A stretch of DNA of 64,000 nucleotides from Pseudochryseolinea flava (GCF_003286915.1 NZ_QMFY01000001.1:806001-870000), one strand, 5' to 3'; positions 15,977 through 25,855 are shown, counted from the stretch's first letter. A program made the numbers and translations. The notes: a model not told the origin generated them from the sequence alone.

Positions 15977-18511
15977 ATGATGAAACGTAGTACTGTCCTC
16001 ACAGCGATAGCGCTTTTATTTAGCTATCATACTTTCGCACAGCAGAAACTGGTGTCGCCACAAGAGTTTTTAGGCTATGAATTGGGTGAAAGATTTACGC
16101 GCCACTATCAGGCTGTAGGATATTATAAGTACGTTGCCGACCTCATGCCCAATGTCGTACTTCGGCAGTATGGTGAGACCAATGAGTATCGCCCCCTTGT
16201 ATATGCGATCGTAACAGCGCCAGAAAATTTTAAAGACATTGAAACAATCCGTACTGATAACCTCAAACGTGCTGGTGTGTTGGACGGAACTCCGGCGGGT
16301 GAAAAGAAAGCAATTGTTTGGTTGAGTTATAATGTTCACGGAAACGAAGCCAGCGGGATGGAAGCGTCGCTGCTAACGTTGTTTGAATTGGCGGATCCGC
16401 AGAACGCAAAAACGCAAGCTTGGCTAAAAAATACAATTGTCATCATTGATCCATGCATTAATCCTGATGGCCGTGATCGTTACGCAAACTTTAATGGACA
16501 GTACAGCAATTCTCCTTATAACATGAATGAAGATGCAATGGAGCATCATGAACCATGGCCCGGGGGTCGATCAAATCATTACATGTTTGACTTGAATCGC
16601 GACTGGGCCTGGGCCAAACAGAAAGAGACGCAGCACCGATTGAAAATTTACAATGAGTGGCTTCCGCACGTGCATGTTGATTTCCATGAGCAGGGTTATA
16701 ACAGACCATACTATTTTGCACCTGCAGCAGAACCTTTTCACGAAGTCATTTCGCCGTGGCAACGGAAATTTCAAACATTGATCGGAAAGAACCACGCGAA
16801 ATATTTCGATGAACAGGGATGGCTCTATTTTACAAAAGAAGTTTTTGATCTCTACTACCCCAGCTACGGTGATACTTATCCGACCTACTCGGGTGCGATC
16901 GGTATGACTTACGAGCAAGGTGGTGGAGGCTATGCGGGTCTTGGCATTCGCACGCCTGAAGATGATCCGCTTACGTTGAAAGACAGATTGCTTCATCATC
17001 ATGTAACTGGCCTCTCAACAATTGAGATTACTGCTCAGAACGCAACACAAGTTGTGGAGGAGTTCGAAAAATATTTTCGCGACAATAATTCAAATCCTTC
17101 AGGGCTTTATAAAACATATGTTATCAAAGGGGATAACAATTCCGATAAAGTTGCGCGGATCACAAGTTGGATGGATATGCATGGTATTCGGTACGGCAGT
17201 GCTGCTTCAGGTCGTACACTTTCAGGATTCGATTTTCAGACACAAAAGAGTGGAAGCGTTACGTTGTCGACGGAAGACATCGTTGTGAGTACAGCGCAGC
17301 CAAAATCTAGATTTATTTCCGCGATATTCGAGCCGAAATCAAAACTATCCGATTCGCTAACCTATGATATTACTGCATGGAACTTGTTTTATGCTTACGA
17401 CTTGAACGGCTTCGCGCTGACAGAGAAAATCCAAGTAGCGAAGAAGTTTGAACCGAAATCTCTAGCACCATCAACCCGCGCGAAGCCTTATGCTTATCTG
17501 TTTCGCTATAAAACTTTAGACGATGCAAGTTTTGCAGCGTCGCTGATGAAGGCAGGAATTAAAGTTCGCGTGGCTCAACGAGCGTTTACGGCCAATGGAC
17601 TCTCCTTTGATCCGGGCACCTTAGTGGTTACACGCCGTAACAATGAAGGTGTAAATGAATTTGACGAGCGCGTAACATCGATGGCAAAACTCATGGGACG
17701 CCAAGTTTTTTCAACATCAACAGGGTTTGTGGAAAAAGGAAAAGACTTGGGTTCAGCTGATGTCAGTTATTTGAAAGCACCTAAAGTCGCGTTGCTCTTT
17801 GGCGAGCAAACATCGTCACTCTCTGCTGGTGAAGTATGGCATTTCTTCGAGCGCGAGTTGATGTATCCGATTACGCCAATCGGAACGACGTACTTTAAGC
17901 GATCGAATTGGAAAGATTACAATGTGCTCATTATTCCGGACGGCAGGTATCGGTTGTTTGATGATGCGCTGCTTGAAGAAGTGAGCAATTGGGTTTCGCA
18001 GGGGGGAAAACTGATTGTCGTGGGTGACGCATTATCGACTTTTGCAGATAAGAAAACCTTTGGCTTAAAACAATTTGCCTCGAAGGAAGAAGAAGATCGC
18101 GCCGATGAAATTGAGAAGAAGAAGGTGGAAAAGGAACAGCTAACGCGCTACGAAGATTTTGAACGGAAGGAATTGTCGGGATACATCTTTGGGGCTATCT
18201 ATAAAATTGACATCGACAATTCTCATCCTCTCGCTTTTGGTTTGCGAAATACCTATTTCAGTTTAAAGACTACAGAACGACGTTTTGCTTTTTTAGATCA
18301 TGGATGGAATGTGGGCGTTATCCGAACGAAGCCTACACCTATACAAGGTTATGCCGGTTACGCTGCGAATAAGAAACTGGAAAACAGTTTGGTGTTTGGT
18401 GTCGAGGAAAAGGGATCAGGAAAAGTGATTTACATGATTGACAACCCGCTTTTCCGAGATTTTTGGGAGAATGGGAAACTTATTTTCGCCAATGCCGTGT
18501 TTATGAACTAA
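15977..18511 (+). CDS. Secreted M14 zinc carboxypeptidase with C-terminal amidotransferase-like region
   Basis: I start at the ATG at 15977, giving 844 residues with a signal peptide (MMKRSTVLTAIALLFSYHTFAQQ); a GTG lies 6 codons upstream. The M14 metallopeptidase domain occupies roughly 40-370. Zinc ligands are His121 and Glu124 in 'NVHGNEASGMEAS' and a later His in 'HVDFHEQGYN', and the catalytic Glu is probable in 'TYEQGGGGYAG'. 'DPCINPDGRDRYANF' is the conserved substrate loop. The C-terminal third has a Rossmann/class-I-amidotransferase-like stretch ('WKDYNVLIIPDGRY', 'VSQGGKLIVVGDAL'), as seen in large Bacteroidota M14 proteins. No sorting domain for type IX secretion is evident at the C-terminus. 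Transcribed alone. Confidence 0.88.
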   Translation: MMKRSTVLTAIALLFSYHTFAQQKLVSPQEFLGYELGERFTRHYQAVGYYKYVADLMPNVVLRQYGETNEYRPLVYAIVTAPENFKDIETIRTDNLKRAGVLDGTPAGEKKAIVWLSYNVHGNEASGMEASLLTLFELADPQNAKTQAWLKNTIVIIDPCINPDGRDRYANFNGQYSNSPYNMNEDAMEHHEPWPGGRSNHYMFDLNRDWAWAKQKETQHRLKIYNEWLPHVHVDFHEQGYNRPYYFAPAAEPFHEVISPWQRKFQTLIGKNHAKYFDEQGWLYFTKEVFDLYYPSYGDTYPTYSGAIGMTYEQGGGGYAGLGIRTPEDDPLTLKDRLLHHHVTGLSTIEITAQNATQVVEEFEKYFRDNNSNPSGLYKTYVIKGDNNSDKVARITSWMDMHGIRYGSAASGRTLSGFDFQTQKSGSVTLSTEDIVVSTAQPKSRFISAIFEPKSKLSDSLTYDITAWNLFYAYDLNGFALTEKIQVAKKFEPKSLAPSTRAKPYAYLFRYKTLDDASFAASLMKAGIKVRVAQRAFTANGLSFDPGTLVVTRRNNEGVNEFDERVTSMAKLMGRQVFSTSTGFVEKGKDLGSADVSYLKAPKVALLFGEQTSSLSAGEVWHFFERELMYPITPIGTTYFKRSNWKDYNVLIIPDGRYRLFDDALLEEVSNWVSQGGKLIVVGDALSTFADKKTFGLKQFASKEEEDRADEIEKKKVEKEQLTRYEDFERKELSGYIFGAIYKIDIDNSHPLAFGLRNTYFSLKTTERRFAFLDHGWNVGVIRTKPTPIQGYAGYAANKKLENSLVFGVEEKGSGKVIYMIDNPLFRDFWENGKLIFANAVFMN

Positions 18512-18521
18512 TATCAGGGTA

Positions 18522-18541
18522 GGCTGCTGACTTCAGCAGCC
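18522..18541. terminator. Hairpin between convergent M14 and tpx genes
   Basis: GGCTGCTG and CAGCAGCC form a perfect 8-bp GC-rich stem with an ACTT loop. It sits 10 nt after the M14 stop and 57 nt from the tpx stop. No T tract follows, so it is a weaker terminator candidate, possibly working in both directions. Confidence 0.5.
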
Positions 18542-18597
18542 TCCACCGTTGAGATCCGTTGACTGACAAGTGACGAATATCCGAATGCCCACGGATA

Positions 18598-19098
18598 CTA
18601 TCCCAGCGAAAGGATAGCTTTTTCATAATCTGGTTCCTGGCCGATCGTAGGAACAAGTTCTGTATAAATCACCTTTCCTTGTTTGTTGATCACGACTATT
18701 GCACGTGCAAAAAGGCCAGCCATGCCGCCGTCTTTCATTTCGAGACCATAATCGCTTCCAAAGTTTTTGTGTCGGAAGTCTGAAAGTGAAATCACCTTGT
18801 CGATGCCTTCTGCGCCACAAAACCTGCGAAAGGCGAAAGGAAGGTCTTTCGAAATACAGAGGATTGTAGTTTCAGGCAATGACGCCGCGCGTTGGTTGAA
18901 TTCCCGTACAGACATCGCGCATACCCGTGTGTCTATACTTGGAAATATATTCAAGATGACGTTTGTGCCAGCGTAGTCGCTAAGGTTTACATCCTTGAGT
19001 TCGATTCCCGTAAGCGTAAAAGATGGCGCTTGCGTTCCGACAGCGGGTAAATCTCCGATCGTGTTTACAACATTCTCACCGAGTTTGGTTTGAGCCAT
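18598..19098 (-). CDS. tpx: Thiol peroxidase (atypical 2-Cys peroxiredoxin)
   Basis: A 166-residue Tpx-family peroxiredoxin that reduces H2O2 and alkyl hydroperoxides in the cytoplasm. The peroxidatic Cys60 lies in 'FPSIDTRVCAMSVREF' (Thr57 of T-x-x-C present) and the resolving Cys94 in 'LPFAFRRFCGAEGI', the spacing and context typical of Tpx, which form an intramolecular disulfide reduced by thioredoxin. 'VGTQAPSFTL' and 'KNFGSDYGL' are further family blocks. It is a single gene with its own promoter region, upstream of and divergent from rnr with 158 nt between them. Confidence 0.95.
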   Translation of the reverse strand: MAQTKLGENVVNTIGDLPAVGTQAPSFTLTGIELKDVNLSDYAGTNVILNIFPSIDTRVCAMSVREFNQRAASLPETTILCISKDLPFAFRRFCGAEGIDKVISLSDFRHKNFGSDYGLEMKDGGMAGLFARAIVVINKQGKVIYTELVPTIGQEPDYEKAILSLG

Positions 19099-19256
19099 GG
19101 TATTAAGTTTTAACTATTAACAAAAATAACATAATTGCAGCCGTATTGTTTTCCGACAATCGTAATACGTGAGGATAGCAGAATTACTTGTACCTTTAAC
19201 GATAAGGAAAGATTAAACAACGATGCAATGTTGTTACATTAAATCAAGTCATTAAG

Positions 19257-21416
19257 ATGTCTAAAAAAGATAAGAAGTCTAAAAGCAAAAAGACAAAAAC
19301 GAAGGAGTTTAGAAATACGCTTCGTGAGAATATACTACAACTCTTGGAGTCGCGACCAGGTAAAGGTTATACAATAGCGCAGATTATAAAGAAGCTAACT
19401 TTAAAGAAGCGCGACGATATAAAGCAAGCCACCTTGCTTATTTATGGTATGGAAGATGACAATGTCATCAAAGAGCAAAGCAATGGAAACTTCATCAGTA
19501 CGCGTGAACAAGAAGCGTTTACCGGTGCAGTCGATCATGTAAATGCGCGTTTCGCTTACGTTAACATTGGCGAAGGAAAGTCGGACGTATATATCAAAAC
19601 GCAAGATCTTAAATCGGCCGTTGATGGTGATATGGTGAAAGTTGCCATACTACCGGGTCGTCATGGTGAGCACCCTGAAGGACGCGTTACAGAAATTGTA
19701 CGACGCAACCGGACAAAATTTGTAGGCAAGATTGAGGTTTCAAAAAATTATGCATTCGTTGTGCCTGATGCGCGAAAGATCCACCAAGATTTCTTCGTGT
19801 ATTTGGAAAATATCAAAGGCGCAAAAACCGGCGATAAGGTAATCATTGAAGTCACGTCGTGGGCGGAGGAAGAACGGAAGCCTGAGGCTAAAGTTGTTGA
19901 TGTTCTCGGCCGCGCGGGTGAAAACAATGCGGAGATCCATTCGATTATGGCGGAGTTTAATTTGCCATTCCGTTTTCCAGAAAATATTCTGAAAGATTCG
20001 GAAAAGATCGATGAAGGCATTACAAAGCAAGAAGTGAAGAAACGTTGGGATTTCAGAGAGGTAACAACGTTCACCATCGATCCTTTTGATGCAAAAGATT
20101 TTGATGACGCGCTGTCATTCAAAAAGCTTGACAATGGAAACTACGAGATCGGTATTCACATTGCGGATGTAACGCACTACGTTCTTCCCGATACACCACT
20201 CGATCAAGAAGCGTTTGATCGTGCAACGTCAGTCTATTTGGTAGATCGTACAATTCCGATGTTGCCGGAAAGATTGTCAAATCAATTGTGCTCGCTCCGA
20301 CCAAAAGAAGATAAACTCACTTTTGCGGCGGTGTTTGAAATGGATGACAAAGGGAAGATTAAGAAAGAATGGTTCGGAAGGACCGTTATTCACTCCGACG
20401 TTCGTTTCACGTATGAGGAGGCCCAAGAGATACTCGAAGGCAAGAAGCATCCATTATCAGAGGAATTACTAATCTTAAACTCACTCGCGAAGAAACTTCG
20501 AAAAGAGCGTTTCAATAAAGGCGCTGTGAATTTTGAGACCACGGAAGTGAAGTTTAAGCTCGACGAAAATGGACGCCCATTGGAAGTAGTTCCGAAGATC
20601 AGAAAAGATGCACACAAGCTGATCGAAGAATTTATGTTGTTGGCAAATAAGCAGGTGGCCACATTTGTGTACAATCATAAGAAGGGGAAAGAGAAGAATA
20701 CATTTGTGTATCGTATACATGATTTTCCGGACCCGGAAAAGGTGAAGGATTTCTCAGTGTTTGCGAAACAGTTCGGTCACAAGATGAATGTTGATGAAAC
20801 AGCCATCAGCAGGTCATTAAATAAATTGATGACGGAGATTGAAGGAAAGCCAGAACAAAATATTCTTGAACAACTGGCCATTCGTACAATGGCGAAGGCT
20901 AAGTATTCAACCGAAACAAAGGGACACTTTGGATTGGCCTTCGATCATTATGCGCACTTTACGTCACCTATTCGTCGCTATCCTGATATGATGGTGCACC
21001 GTCTGCTTCAACGTTATCTCGACGAAGAGAAGCCGCCGAGTCAGTCTGATTATGAAGAGAAATGTATTCACACTTCCGAACGCGAGAAGAGAGCCGCTGA
21101 TGCAGAACGCGCATCCATTAAATACAAGCAAGTGGAATTCATGACCTATGCGGAGAATAAAGTTTATGAGGGATTGATCTCTGGTGTAACTGAATTCGGA
21201 ATCTTTATAGAAATCGTAGAAACAAAATGTGAAGGAATGGTGCGCTTGGCGGATCTCACCGACGACTTCTATGATTTCGATGAAAAGAAATATCGTGTTG
21301 TTGGAAAGCGGAAGCATAAAGTTTATACGCTTGGCGATCGTGTACGTGTTCGTGTGAAAAAAACAGATATTGATAAACGTCTCATCGACTTAGTGTTCGA
21401 GAAAAACGAAGACTAG
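19257..21416 (+). CDS. rnr: Ribonuclease R
   Basis: A 719-residue 3'-5' exoribonuclease of the RNase II/R family. Order: a basic Lys-rich N-terminus (SKKDKKSKSKKTKTK), a winged-helix-like segment ('RPGKGYTIAQIIKKL'), cold-shock domains, the RNB catalytic domain with its Asp cluster in 'TIDPFDAKDFDDALSF' and 'HIADVTHYVLPDTPLDQEA', the 'SPIRRYPDMMVHRLL' block, and a C-terminal S1 domain ('VYEGLISGVTEFGIFIEI'). The family degrades structured RNA, mRNA decay intermediates and rRNA fragments. It is followed 41 nt downstream by the polyprenyl synthase gene on the same strand, likely one transcript. Confidence 0.95.
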   Translation: MSKKDKKSKSKKTKTKEFRNTLRENILQLLESRPGKGYTIAQIIKKLTLKKRDDIKQATLLIYGMEDDNVIKEQSNGNFISTREQEAFTGAVDHVNARFAYVNIGEGKSDVYIKTQDLKSAVDGDMVKVAILPGRHGEHPEGRVTEIVRRNRTKFVGKIEVSKNYAFVVPDARKIHQDFFVYLENIKGAKTGDKVIIEVTSWAEEERKPEAKVVDVLGRAGENNAEIHSIMAEFNLPFRFPENILKDSEKIDEGITKQEVKKRWDFREVTTFTIDPFDAKDFDDALSFKKLDNGNYEIGIHIADVTHYVLPDTPLDQEAFDRATSVYLVDRTIPMLPERLSNQLCSLRPKEDKLTFAAVFEMDDKGKIKKEWFGRTVIHSDVRFTYEEAQEILEGKKHPLSEELLILNSLAKKLRKERFNKGAVNFETTEVKFKLDENGRPLEVVPKIRKDAHKLIEEFMLLANKQVATFVYNHKKGKEKNTFVYRIHDFPDPEKVKDFSVFAKQFGHKMNVDETAISRSLNKLMTEIEGKPEQNILEQLAIRTMAKAKYSTETKGHFGLAFDHYAHFTSPIRRYPDMMVHRLLQRYLDEEKPPSQSDYEEKCIHTSEREKRAADAERASIKYKQVEFMTYAENKVYEGLISGVTEFGIFIEIVETKCEGMVRLADLTDDFYDFDEKKYRVVGKRKHKVYTLGDRVRVRVKKTDIDKRLIDLVFEKNED

Positions 21417-21457
21417 TTACGATATTTGCCCCAATCAAAATTTTCGAAAAATAATCC

Positions 21458-22423
21458 ATGCTTGATAAGTATCTCGATTCGATTGAAAAAAGTATTGCAA
21501 AGAATCAATTTGGAAAGTCACCAGCGTCTCTTTATGAACCGATTCGCTATATCATGAATTTAGGTGGTAAGCGTTTACGCCCAATGTTGACGTTATTGGC
21601 TTACAACCTTTACAAGCAGGATTATAAATCCATTGTTCCGTATTCTGTAGCTGTCGAGGCGTTTCACAATTTCACTTTGATGCACGATGACATTATGGAC
21701 AAGGCGCCGTTACGACGGGGCAAGCCTACTGTTCATAAGAAATGGAATACGAGTACGGCTATTCTTTCTGGTGACGTCATGTTGGTGAAGGTGTACGAGA
21801 TGTTTAGCGATCTTGATCCGGGTCAATATAAAACGGTTATCAAAGCGTTCAACCAGTGTGCTGCGGAAGTTTGTGAAGGACAGCAATGGGATATGGAATT
21901 TGAATCGGAGAAGACAGTAGCTGAAAATGATTATATTAATATGATCAAGTTGAAGACAGCGGTGCTTCTTGGATTTAGCTTAGAGCTTGGCGCTATCCTT
22001 GCCGGCGGAAGTGAAGCAGACCGAAATTCTCTGCGTGCGTTCGGAACGAATATCGGTATCGGCTTTCAATTAAAAGACGATTTGCTCGATGCTTATGCCG
22101 ATCCGAAGAAATTCGGTAAGCAAGTTGGTGGTGACATAATCGCCAACAAAAAAACGTTTTTATTGATTAAAGCGATTGAGAAAGCCGAAGGAAAACACAA
22201 GAAGGAATTGGCAGGCTGGCTTACGGCAACGAAGTTTAAAAAACAGGAGAAAGTTGCTGCGGTGAAGAAGATTTATGATTCATTAAACATTCCAGCGTTG
22301 ACTGAAAAAAAGATCAACCAATATTTTGATAAAGGTTTTCAGCACTTGAATCAATTGCCACCGTCATCGCAGCGAGATTTCCTCGAACAGTTTGCGAAAA
22401 ATCTAATTGAACGTCAGTCATAA
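21458..22423 (+). CDS. Trans-polyprenyl diphosphate synthase
   Basis: A 321-residue all-alpha isoprenyl diphosphate synthase. The first Asp-rich motif is 'MHDDIMDKAPLRRGKPTVH' (DDIMD at 77-81 with the Arg pair following), and the second is 'FQLKDDLLDAYAD'. 'GGKRLRPML' binds the diphosphate. It condenses isopentenyl diphosphate with an allylic diphosphate; whether the product is farnesyl, geranylgeranyl or longer cannot be decided with confidence. Its product could feed quinone side chains, cell-wall lipid carriers or the UbiA enzyme at 12.4-13.3 kb (inference only). It is probably co-transcribed with rnr and with the small lipoprotein gene 28 nt downstream. Confidence 0.92.
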   Translation: MLDKYLDSIEKSIAKNQFGKSPASLYEPIRYIMNLGGKRLRPMLTLLAYNLYKQDYKSIVPYSVAVEAFHNFTLMHDDIMDKAPLRRGKPTVHKKWNTSTAILSGDVMLVKVYEMFSDLDPGQYKTVIKAFNQCAAEVCEGQQWDMEFESEKTVAENDYINMIKLKTAVLLGFSLELGAILAGGSEADRNSLRAFGTNIGIGFQLKDDLLDAYADPKKFGKQVGGDIIANKKTFLLIKAIEKAEGKHKKELAGWLTATKFKKQEKVAAVKKIYDSLNIPALTEKKINQYFDKGFQHLNQLPPSSQRDFLEQFAKNLIERQS

Positions 22424-22451
22424 GAAATATCGTTAACCTAAATTGTAAGCC

Positions 22452-22907
22452 ATGAAAAACCTGTTCTACCTCTCAATCTTAGTTGTATTGTTTAGCTGCA
22501 ATCAGAAACCCGCAACTCCGACGGAAGAAGAATTAAAAGCAATCGTTCATGCGCAGAATGAAAAACTGAAAGCGCTATTTACGGAAGGTGATGCCGAGAA
22601 GCTGTCTCAGTTTTATACGAAGAACGCCAAGTTATCGGGTGATGGTAATAGCGATGTTGTTCGCGGTCGTGAAGCTATTCGTGATTTTTGGAAGTCGATG
22701 TTGCAAGGAGCAAAGTTGGTCGAGATGAACACGGAAACCCTGTCGATAGATGCGTCGGGCGATGTAATTTATGAAACAGGAAAAGTCACGAATAAAATTC
22801 AAGTACAAGATTCTGTGATGACATTCAAGGCAAAATATGTGAACATTTGGAAAAAAGAAGATGGAGAATACAAACTTGAGGTTGATTCGTGGACTGACAT
22901 TGAGTAG
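22452..22907 (+). CDS. NTF2-like (SnoaL/DUF4440-type) lipoprotein
   Basis: A 151-residue protein with a short lipoprotein signal peptide ending 'VVLFSC' (Cys16). The mature part has the NTF2-like cone-fold pattern: helix 'AIVHAQNEKLKALFTEGDAEKLSQFYT', 'GREAIRDFWKSML', then strands 'VIYETGKVTNKI', 'FKAKYVNIWKKEDGEYKLEVDSW'. Many such domains bind small molecules, but here no catalytic residue can be named. It lies 28 nt after the polyprenyl synthase and may be in the same operon. Confidence 0.8.
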   Translation: MKNLFYLSILVVLFSCNQKPATPTEEELKAIVHAQNEKLKALFTEGDAEKLSQFYTKNAKLSGDGNSDVVRGREAIRDFWKSMLQGAKLVEMNTETLSIDASGDVIYETGKVTNKIQVQDSVMTFKAKYVNIWKKEDGEYKLEVDSWTDIE

Positions 22908-22935
22908 TCTTCATCAGTTCGAAAGTTGTAGGTAC

Positions 22936-24123
22936 TCAACGGCTAAGCACTTCTTGAATAGCTTCCACAAAGCGTTCACTTAATTTCCGTCGCGCATATT
23001 TTGCTTGCGCTAATTTTCGTGAGGCTTGCTGATATTCAACTAACAAAGATGAGTTTTCAATAAACGGTTGTATCAACCTTGGGAACTCACTTTGTAATTT
23101 TTGGTCTATCACAATGCCGCACCGCTCTTCTTGAATTTCTTTGCCAATCCATCCACCGAAATTGGTGATGATCATTTTCCCAGCAGCAAGTCCGTCGAAA
23201 TATTTGTTTGGTGAACCGGTTTCTAATACTGCAAACGGTTTGTAGCTAATCATCACTGCGTCGCTCACGTTGAGAATGTCTCTTACACCTTCGCGCGTTT
23301 GAAACGGAATGAAACTTACGTTTTGAAGTTGCATTTGACTCGCCCTTTCCATGAGTGATACTTTTACGGCGCCTTCTCCGCAGATCAAAAATTTAGCTGG
23401 TAAATTATGCTCCTGACTTTCAAGCGCGCAGCGTAAAATGTGCTCTAAGCCATTAGCAGCACCAAGTGCACCACAATACGTGATCACAAACTTACCCTCT
23501 ACCTCAAACTTTTTAATTAACTCAGCAGGCTTCGACACGGGTTTGTAATAATCGACGTCTGCCATGTTGGGAATAAGATGCATTTTCTTTCCCGCTACTT
23601 TTCTTTCTATAGTTTCTTTAATGGCTGTGGACAAAGCCACGATCGATGATGCATTTTGGTAAATTTTCTTCTCAAGGTTTAGCAATGATTTTTTGAGAAG
23701 AATATTTTTTACATAACCCAAATCGATAGGCGCGTCTGGCCAAAGATCTCCTACTTCAAAAATGTAGGGGATTCTCCATCGACGTTTTACATAGAGCGCT
23801 GCTAACCCTACCGTTAGTGGTGTGGAGATAGCATAGCAAATCTTAATATGTCTGAGCTTCGTGCTCATCTGAATAACGGCAATAACATACCGTAGAAAAG
23901 AAACGCTACGCTTAAAAAAGGAAAAACTGTTGTCGTAAGGTATGGGTAGGTAATGAATTTCTATTCCATTCAAATTCTCGATCCGATAACGATCTTCATT
24001 ATGAATAGTCAGCACCACGGGTTCAAAACCGAAATCCACGAGAGATTGAGCGAGGTAGTACGAACGAAGCGGACCACCTTTGGCGGGTGTATTGAAATGC
24101 TGATGAAGGATTAGAACTCTCAC
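22936..24123 (-). CDS. Family 4 glycosyltransferase
   Basis: A 395-residue GT-B-fold glycosyltransferase. The N-terminal domain starts 'RVLILHQHFNTPAKGGPLRSYYLAQSL', the acceptor-side glycine-rich loop. The C-terminal domain has 'VITYCGALGAANGLEHIL' and the nucleotide-sugar-binding E-x7-E region 'SYKPFAVLETGSPNKYFDGLAAGK'. The 'GAxGxANGLE' and 'xGSPNKxFDYLAAG' patterns resemble WbuB-type enzymes of surface polysaccharide synthesis. No polysaccharide cluster surrounds it, so donor and acceptor are unknown. It converges on the NTF2-like gene and has a 108-nt gap to prmA upstream. Confidence 0.9.
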   Translation of the reverse strand: MRVLILHQHFNTPAKGGPLRSYYLAQSLVDFGFEPVVLTIHNEDRYRIENLNGIEIHYLPIPYDNSFSFFKRSVSFLRYVIAVIQMSTKLRHIKICYAISTPLTVGLAALYVKRRWRIPYIFEVGDLWPDAPIDLGYVKNILLKKSLLNLEKKIYQNASSIVALSTAIKETIERKVAGKKMHLIPNMADVDYYKPVSKPAELIKKFEVEGKFVITYCGALGAANGLEHILRCALESQEHNLPAKFLICGEGAVKVSLMERASQMQLQNVSFIPFQTREGVRDILNVSDAVMISYKPFAVLETGSPNKYFDGLAAGKMIITNFGGWIGKEIQEERCGIVIDQKLQSEFPRLIQPFIENSSLLVEYQQASRKLAQAKYARRKLSERFVEAIQEVLSR

Positions 24124-24231
24124 TTTCGAGTATAAAGTTAAAGGTTGAAAGTTAAAAGTTTTTTGCCAAGAGGTTTATCCCACGAGATCAGTTAAGATGG
24201 GTCGGCAACGTTACGCCTGCGTGAATACAGA

Positions 24232-25062
24232 CTATCCCTTACGAAGAAGCAGTGACGCCCAAGTTTCTCTGTCGTCCCGGCGTACTTCGTTGAGATTGAA
24301 TTTTGAAGCTTCTGCTTTGAGATCTTCAATATCATGCGTGTAGAATCCGCTTAGCAACAGGAGGCCGTTAGAAGGAAGGTATGTTTGATATGTTTGAATT
24401 TCAGCAAGCAAGACATTCTTATTAATGTTCGCAAGGATGATATCGAATTGTCCTTCGAGTTGTACTTCGGAAATTTTCCCCTGCTGCAGATTGATATTGG
24501 AAGTTTTGTTTACTTCCATATTCTCCTTCCCATTGATGACGCTCCACTCGTCAATGTCAAAAGCTTCGACAAAAGATGCGCCTAGCTTTGAAGCCATGAT
24601 CGACAGAATAGCCGTGCCGCAACCTGCATCCATCACGCGTTTACCTTGGTGATCAATACCCATTTGTTGTTTGATCATCAGGTAGGTTGTTTGATGATGT
24701 CCCGTCCCAAATGACATCTTTGGCGTAATCACGATTTCATACGGAATATTTGGATTTGGCTGATGGAACTCAGCACGGATCAAGCATTGGTTTTCAACAT
24801 TGATCGCTTCATAACTTTTTTCCCACTCCTCGTTCCAGTTTCTTTTTTCAATCTTGTCGAATACAAATGAAAAAGTAGTCTGTTCGCGATAGCGCTCCTG
24901 AATGTCATTTAGAATAGATTGGTCGAAGCGATCACCTTCGACAAAAGCTTCAAAACCATTGTCGGTTTCCATGAAGCTATCAAATCCCGCCTCAGCAATT
25001 TCGGCGATTAGAATCTCTGAAAATGCTGGGTCGCAAAGGACCTGAAGGCGGGTATAATACAC
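24232..25062 (-). CDS. prmA: Ribosomal protein L11 methyltransferase
   Basis: A 276-residue PrmA. The N-terminal domain begins 'YYTRLQVLCDPAFSEILIAEIAEAGFDSF', and the class I methyltransferase domain has 'MDAGCGTAILSIMASKLGA' and the catalytic-loop equivalent 'ILANINKNVLL'. 'VITPKMSFGTGHHQTTYLMI' is a hallmark of PrmA. It methylates lysines and the N-terminus of uL11. It is 12 nt downstream of tpiA on the same strand, so tpiA-prmA form an operon. Confidence 0.93.
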   Translation of the reverse strand: MYYTRLQVLCDPAFSEILIAEIAEAGFDSFMETDNGFEAFVEGDRFDQSILNDIQERYREQTTFSFVFDKIEKRNWNEEWEKSYEAINVENQCLIRAEFHQPNPNIPYEIVITPKMSFGTGHHQTTYLMIKQQMGIDHQGKRVMDAGCGTAILSIMASKLGASFVEAFDIDEWSVINGKENMEVNKTSNINLQQGKISEVQLEGQFDIILANINKNVLLAEIQTYQTYLPSNGLLLLSGFYTHDIEDLKAEASKFNLNEVRRDDRETWASLLLRKG

Positions 25063-25074
25063 TCTAGAATATTT

Positions 25075-25839
25075 TTAGTTTGCTCCTTTAATTACTTCGG
25101 TGAAGTCGCGCGACTTTAATGAAGCTCCACCTACAAGACCTCCATCAACATCTGGGCAGGCAAACAATTCTTTTGCATTTGCCGCATTTACGCTACCACC
25201 ATAGAGGATGATAATTTTATCGGCAACCGCTTGACCATATTTCGATGCAAGATGTTTACGAATAACGGCGTGCATGTCTTGCGCTTGTTGTGCACTTGCA
25301 GTTTTACCAGTACCGATTGCCCAAACAGGCTCGTATGCAATCACCACTTTTTCAAGTGAAGCAGCATCAAGGTGAAAAAGCGCTTCTTCAACTTGTTTTG
25401 TCACCAAAGCTTCATGTTGGTTTGCTTCTCTTACTTCAAGCGGCTCACCACAACAAAAAATTGGCGTTAGTCCGTGCTTCAGTGCTACATCCGTTTTCTT
25501 TGCAAGAAGTTTTGCGTCTTCACCGAAAAATTGACGACGCTCGCTGTGCCCAAGGATTACATAAGGAATACCCAATGACTTTAACATGGGAGCAGAAACT
25601 TCACCGGTGTAAGCACCCCACTCATGTTCACTGCAGTTTTGCGCACCGAGTGCGATACGCGAATTATTTCCGAGCACACCTTTTATGGCGGTTAAGTATG
25701 GGAAAGGAACACAGAAAATTACTTTAGCATTACCGCGAACTTCGTCGGCTACCATTCCGCTAACCTCAGAAGCAAGAATGTTTGCTTCCTCGAGCGTTTT
25801 ATTCATTTTCCAATTTCCGGCTACAATTTTTTGACGCAT
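25075..25839 (-). CDS. tpiA: Triosephosphate isomerase
   Basis: A 254-residue glycolytic TIM that interconverts dihydroxyacetone phosphate and glyceraldehyde 3-phosphate. All active-site blocks are intact: 'AGNWKMNKT' (N9, K11), 'VILGHSERRQFFGE' (catalytic His), 'VIAYEPVWAIGTGKTASAQQA' (catalytic Glu and the flexible loop) and 'ILYGGSVNAANA' (phosphate). Preceded by a perfect -7 element (25856-25863) and followed by prmA at 12 nt. Confidence 0.97.
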   Translation of the reverse strand: MRQKIVAGNWKMNKTLEEANILASEVSGMVADEVRGNAKVIFCVPFPYLTAIKGVLGNNSRIALGAQNCSEHEWGAYTGEVSAPMLKSLGIPYVILGHSERRQFFGEDAKLLAKKTDVALKHGLTPIFCCGEPLEVREANQHEALVTKQVEEALFHLDAASLEKVVIAYEPVWAIGTGKTASAQQAQDMHAVIRKHLASKYGQAVADKIIILYGGSVNAANAKELFACPDVDGGLVGGASLKSRDFTEVIKGAN

Positions 25840-25855
25840 GGGTATTTAGTTTTCG

